Below are positions 60,840-64,000 of a stretch of 64,000 bases of DNA, piece by piece (positions within the stretch are counted from its first letter, which is position 1; each line of letters begins with the position of its first letter). The notes below the pieces were generated by a model, which saw only the letters and a list, made by a program, of their open reading frames with translations, was not told where the DNA came from and did no database searches. The position numbers and the translations under genes were made by a program. Location: NCBI RefSeq assembly GCF_900105385.1, contig NZ_LT629772.1, forward strand, positions 682,001 through 746,000, read 5' to 3'. The stretch comes from Microlunatus soli (GTDB taxonomy: Bacteria; Actinomycetota; Actinomycetes; Propionibacteriales; Propionibacteriaceae).

Positions 60840-61958
60840 TCAGCGCGCCGCGGCCGCATCGAGAGGAGCAGGGGCGGCGAGCAACGATCGCAGCCGTGGG
60901 AGAAGTTGATCACCGATCCGCGCCACCTCGTCCAGGTACGGTGTGTCGGACAGCACAAAATGGCTGACCCCGAGGTCGGCGTACTTGCCCAGCGCGGCGG
61001 CGACGTCGTCGGCCGAGCCGACCAGCCAGGTGGTGCCTGCGCCGCCGCCACCGTACTTGCCGGGAGTCGTGTACAGGCAGGAATCCAGCACGTCGCCCCG
61101 CTCGGCGAGATCGTAGAGTCGGCGCTGGCCGACGGCCTTCCGCCACTTGGTGTCGATCTCCCCACCGGCCTTGGCTGCCATCGTCGCGACCCGCTGCTCC
61201 GCATCGTGCCAGGCCTGGTCGGTGGTGTCCCGGACGACGGTGGTGATCCGCAGCCCGAACTCCAGCGGCTGGTGTGTCCGGCCGAGTGATTCGGTCAGGG
61301 CCTTCAGCCGGGAGATCCGTTCGGCGATGCCGTCCAGCGGTTCACCCCAGAACAGTTGCACGTCGGCCTCGGTCGCCGACACCTGCTCGGCCGCCGGTGA
61401 GGCGCCACCGAAGTAGAGCCGCGGATGCCGGCCGGACTCGGCGTCGAACGGCCGCGGCCGGACCGTCGAATCCCTGACGGTGAAGAACTCCCCCTCGAAG
61501 GTGACATTCTCCTCCGCCCACAACCGACGCAGCAGTCGGAGAAACTCTCGGGTCCGGTCGTAGCGGCGGGCCGGATCGCTGTTCACGTCGCCATAGGCGG
61601 CGAGGTTGTCGATCCCGCTGACGATGTTGATCAAGAGCCGGCCGCGGCTGAGTTGATCAAGGGTGCTGGAGGCAGCCGCAAACTGTGCCGGCTGCCAGTA
61701 GCCCGGTCGGATCGCTGCCAGCGGTTGGAAGCTGGTGGTCCGAGCAGCCAACGCGGTCGCGACGGTGAAGGTGTCCGGCCGTCCCCAACCCGAGCCGAGC
61801 AGCGCCCCACCCCAGCCGTGCTGCTCCACCGCCAACGCGTGCCGGACCGACAGATCGAGTGTCCCCCAGCCGTCCTGGACGTCGTCGCCGCGATGCCCGG
61901 GCTCGACCGTGTTCGGGATGTACCAGAGGAATTCCGGGCTGGTCGATTCCGGGCTCAT
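60840..61958 (-). CDS. FMNH2-dependent LLM-class monooxygenase (alkanesulfonate monooxygenase-like)
   Basis: A 372-residue luciferase-like TIM-barrel enzyme close to SsuD. SPEFLWYIPNTVEPGHRGDD opens the chain; the SsuD-like segments FQPLAAIRPGYWQPAQFA, RLLINIVSGIDNLAAYGDVN and HPRLYFGGASPAAEQVS follow. Such enzymes cleave C-S bonds of sulfonates with FMNH2 and O2 to release sulfite. Its partner flavin reductase is not in the window. The sulfatase gene next door in the same direction suggests a shared sulfur-scavenging role, although a palindromic repeat lies between them. Confidence 0.9.
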   Translation of the reverse strand: MSPESTSPEFLWYIPNTVEPGHRGDDVQDGWGTLDLSVRHALAVEQHGWGGALLGSGWGRPDTFTVATALAARTTSFQPLAAIRPGYWQPAQFAAASSTLDQLSRGRLLINIVSGIDNLAAYGDVNSDPARRYDRTREFLRLLRRLWAEENVTFEGEFFTVRDSTVRPRPFDAESGRHPRLYFGGASPAAEQVSATEADVQLFWGEPLDGIAERISRLKALTESLGRTHQPLEFGLRITTVVRDTTDQAWHDAEQRVATMAAKAGGEIDTKWRKAVGQRRLYDLAERGDVLDSCLYTTPGKYGGGGAGTTWLVGSADDVAAALGKYADLGVSHFVLSDTPYLDEVARIGDQLLPRLRSLLAAPAPLDAAAAR

Positions 61959-62067
61959 CTGCAGGCCTCTTCCGTCTCGACGGTGATGCGAACACCTAAA
62001 CCCTATATAGACACTAGGAATTATTCGCCGGCACGATCGGAATGCGAGACACCCACCCCACCCCGCC

Positions 62068-62122
62068 GACCCGTCAGTTTCTCCCCGACTCGCCCGGCGA
62101 GTCGGGGAGAAACTGACGGGTC
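62068..62122. repeat. Long perfect inverted repeat, copy 2
   Basis: Arms 62068-62094 and 62096-62122 are perfectly complementary over 27 bp around one base. The element carries the same GTCAGTTTCTCCCCGAC word as the one at 411-473, with compensating changes near the centre (ACACGCC in copy 1, ACTCGCC here). Its right end overlaps the sulfatase stop codon (62121-62123). Both copies thus follow a gene end directly. Confidence 0.88.
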
Positions 62123-63518
62123 AGCTGGTTACCTCGGACGGCCAGACTTCCAGCTGGCCGCGGCCGGCCGGGCTGGTGACGGCCGACTCGACGACCGCGT
62201 CGGGTTCGCCGGCCGCCTTCATCCAGCTCAGCAAACGCTCCCGCAGGTGGTCCGAGACGTCGCGGTGGGACGGCAGTCCGACCAGGTTGTTCAACTCGTA
62301 CGGGTCAGCCTCCAGATCGTAGAGATAGCCCTCGACGTAGCGGTCGGAGCCGGCGTCGGCGATCGGGTCCGCGTCCGGGGCGATCACGCCGTACTTCCAC
62401 CGCTGGGTACGGATCCCGCGCGCCACCTCGGTCTCGCTGACCTGGATGAACGCCTCCCCGGCCGGCGGCTCCACCGACCGCATCACGGGGGTCAGCGACG
62501 GCTGGATCCCGACCGGCGCCTCGATACCGGCCAACTCCATCAGGGTGGCCGGCAGGCCGACGGTGCTCACCACGTCCTCGACGATCCGGCCGCGGGGCAC
62601 CTGCGGTCCCCTGATCATCAACGGCACCCGGGTGGATCCGTCGTGCACCGACCGCTTGTATTCGCCGTTGCGGGTCTTGAAGTGGCAGCCGTGATCGGAA
62701 CTGAACACGGTGATCGTGTCCTCGTAGAGCCCGAGGCTGCGCAGCGCGTCCAGCAGCCTGCCGTAGGCCTCATCCATCCGCTTGATCATCCCGTAGTAGC
62801 CGCCGATCTGCTGATACGAGGTGCCGTGCAGGCTGGCGAGGTCCGGCGGCAACCAACTGCCGTGGTAGGCGTCCCGGTAGACCTCCGGCGCCGGGTAGTC
62901 GTCGCGCCGGTTCTGATGGTGCGGCTCCAGGAACGACACGAACAACAGGAACGGTTCGTCGGCATGATCACCGATGTAGCGGATCGCCGCATCGGTCAGC
63001 GCATCGATCCGATAGCCCGGCAGGTCGACCGGTTGCTGATCATTGTCGTACAGCCGGGTCAGGTAGGAGTCCGACACGTGTTCCAGGGCGTTGGCCGCCA
63101 GCCAGTAGTCGTAGCCGCCACGGTCCTCCGGTGCGACCGGTCCGCGCGAACCGGTCGGTGCCAGGTGCCACTTGCCGATGTAGCCGGTGGCGTAGCCCGC
63201 ACCGGAGAAGCGCTTGGCCAGAGTGTCGGCATCGGTCGCCAGCGACAGACCATTGCGGTGCACACCATTGGCGGTGGCGAAGTTGCCGGTCTGCAGACAG
63301 GATCGGGCCGGTGTGCAGAGCGGTTGCGGGGTGTGCGCGTTGTCGAACCAGGTGCCGGACCGGGCAGCGTGATCAAGGTTCGGCGTCAGCCCGCAGGGGT
63401 TGCCACCGATCCCGGTCGCGTCCCACCGCTGCTGGTCGGTCAGGAAGACGATCACCGGCGACTGCCGAGGACGTTCGGCTTCCGGGCGACGGTAGTTGAG
63501 GGCAGCGAAATCGGTCAT
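62121..63518 (-). CDS. Sulfatase (formylglycine-dependent, choline-sulfatase-like group)
   Basis: A 465-residue type I sulfatase. The formylglycine motif is Cys68-Thr-Pro-Ala-Arg (PLCTPARSC). Metal-site residues lie in VIVFLTDQQRWDATG, and the later GYIGKWHLAP and VFSSDHGCH motifs complete the active site. There is no signal peptide, so the substrate is probably imported. ATG 63518 is chosen because AAAGGA lies just upstream; ATG 63524 is too close to it. It follows a sugar ABC permease gene in the same direction, which suggests uptake and desulfation of a sulfated sugar. Confidence 0.93.
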   Translation of the reverse strand: MTDFAALNYRRPEAERPRQSPVIVFLTDQQRWDATGIGGNPCGLTPNLDHAARSGTWFDNAHTPQPLCTPARSCLQTGNFATANGVHRNGLSLATDADTLAKRFSGAGYATGYIGKWHLAPTGSRGPVAPEDRGGYDYWLAANALEHVSDSYLTRLYDNDQQPVDLPGYRIDALTDAAIRYIGDHADEPFLLFVSFLEPHHQNRRDDYPAPEVYRDAYHGSWLPPDLASLHGTSYQQIGGYYGMIKRMDEAYGRLLDALRSLGLYEDTITVFSSDHGCHFKTRNGEYKRSVHDGSTRVPLMIRGPQVPRGRIVEDVVSTVGLPATLMELAGIEAPVGIQPSLTPVMRSVEPPAGEAFIQVSETEVARGIRTQRWKYGVIAPDADPIADAGSDRYVEGYLYDLEADPYELNNLVGLPSHRDVSDHLRERLLSWMKAAGEPDAVVESAVTSPAGRGQLEVWPSEVTS

Positions 63519-63573
63519 CGGCATCCTTTGGTCATGATCAACACGGTTACGAGATTCGGTTTCGGTTATCGTC

Positions 63574-63609
63574 CTTCGACAAGCTCAGGCCCCATCGACA
63601 AGCTCAGGG
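63574..63609. repeat. Paired 17-base intergenic repeat, pair 2
   Basis: CTTCGACAAGCTCAGGC (63574-63590) and CATCGACAAGCTCAGGG (63593-63609) start 19 bp apart, the same spacing as at 8528-8563. The pair lies 6 to 41 bases downstream of the ABC permease stop at 63615, so both pairs follow the 3' end of a minus-strand gene. Confidence 0.85.
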
Positions 63610-63614
63610 GTTGT

Positions 63615-64000
63615 TCATCCCTTCACCGCCCCGGCGATGCTGGCGATGAAGTAGCGCTGCAGGAACAGGAAGACGATGATCACCGGCAGCAGCGCGATGG
63701 TCGCGGCCGCGGTCATCACGCCCCAGTCGGACTGGAAGTCGTTGCGCAACGCATAGACGCCGACCGAGAGCGTCCGCAGTTCCGGCCGGGTGAGGGTGAA
63801 CACCAATGGCAGCAGGAAATCGTTCCAGGAATGCAGGAACTGCAGGATCACCGCGGTCGCGGTCACCGGCTTGGCCAGCGGCAGGTAGATCTTCCAGAAG
63901 GTCCGGAGGAATCCGGCGCCGTCCACCCGGGCCGCCTCCTCCAGCTCGGCAGGCAGCTGTCCGAAGAAGCCGGCGTAGAGCAGTACGGCGACGATGTTCA
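63615..64000 (-). CDS. Sugar ABC transporter permease, MalG/CUT1 type (5' end outside window)
   Basis: This is the C-terminal ~128 residues of an inner-membrane permease of the carbohydrate-uptake-1 family. The EAA loop starts at the window edge (PAELEEAARVDGAGFLRTFW) and is followed by KIYLPLAKPVTATAVILQFL, SWNDFLLPLVF and the final helix before RYFIASIAGAVKG. The frame is open to the last base. It is presumably preceded by a MalF-type permease and a binding protein outside the window. It is co-directional with the sulfatase. Confidence 0.92.
   Translation of the reverse strand, partial: NIVAVLLYAGFFGQLPAELEEAARVDGAGFLRTFWKIYLPLAKPVTATAVILQFLHSWNDFLLPLVFTLTRPELRTLSVGVYALRNDFQSDWGVMTAAATIALLPVIIVFLFLQRYFIASIAGAVKG

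Noticed and set aside
1-64000. CRISPR arrays, tRNA and rRNA genes
   Set aside because: No regularly spaced repeats of array type, no tRNA cloverleaf with a terminal TTCGAxTC arm, and no rRNA sequence were recognised while reading both strands.

Overview
The window is about 70% G+C, has strong Shine-Dalgarno sequences, many GTG starts and many 4-base stop/start overlaps. It carries the actinobacterial core block rpsB-tsf-pyrH-frr-cdsA, with rlmN, xerC, def and lon elsewhere. This fits a soil-type actinobacterium. Propionibacteriales (Microlunatus-like) is my guess, but the sequence alone does not prove it. No rRNA, tRNA or CRISPR array was seen.

Layout. 1-13.8 kb: the 3' end of lon, a MaoC hydratase, a GH32-type glycosidase divergent from a LacI regulator, a secreted Cys protein, a membrane protein divergent from a NarL-type two-component system, peptidase E, a cupin, rlmN, a nucleoside hydrolase, a Ni/Co transporter under a cobalamin riboswitch, DUF72 and a kinase-like protein. 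13.9-17.2 kb: a DosR-type hypoxia/NO module (Acg-like nitroreductase, GAF-GAF haem kinase, NarL regulator). 17.2-25.9 kb: a sugar catabolic regulon (Gfo/Idh dehydrogenase, zinc alcohol dehydrogenase, LacI, GH127 arabinofuranosidase) tied together by one palindromic operator. It is split by an accessory stretch with a PadR gene and broken ABC and VOC genes. 25.9-31.9 kb: the translation and lipid core genes and a twin-M23 peptidase. 31.9-43.3 kb: an OmpR-type two-component system, a secreted Ser/Thr-rich protein, a six-gene overlapping operon (three glycosyltransferases, ABC exporter, two APH-fold kinases) and a DUF4097 lipoprotein. Two promoters here share an 11-bp phased motif. 43.3-52 kb: a seven-gene peptide uptake and processing operon with its own GbsR/MarR regulator and a candidate operator. 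52-60.2 kb: xerC, a lactonase-like propeller protein, an amidohydrolase, def, and a DUF222-HNH nuclease gene flanked by direct repeats of the 3' end of a secreted repeat protein. 60.3-64 kb: GNAT, a flavin monooxygenase, a sulfatase and a sugar ABC permease running off the end.

Window-wide signals. The palindrome TGATCA occurs about 120 times by hand count, against roughly 4-5 expected from composition. The 10-mer GATCATGATC occurs seven times. Two families of intergenic repeats each have two copies, one near each end of the window. The best candidates for undescribed biology are the glycosyltransferase/ABC/kinase operon with its phased regulatory sites, the peptide-scavenging operon, and the HNH element that appears to have duplicated the end of its target gene.
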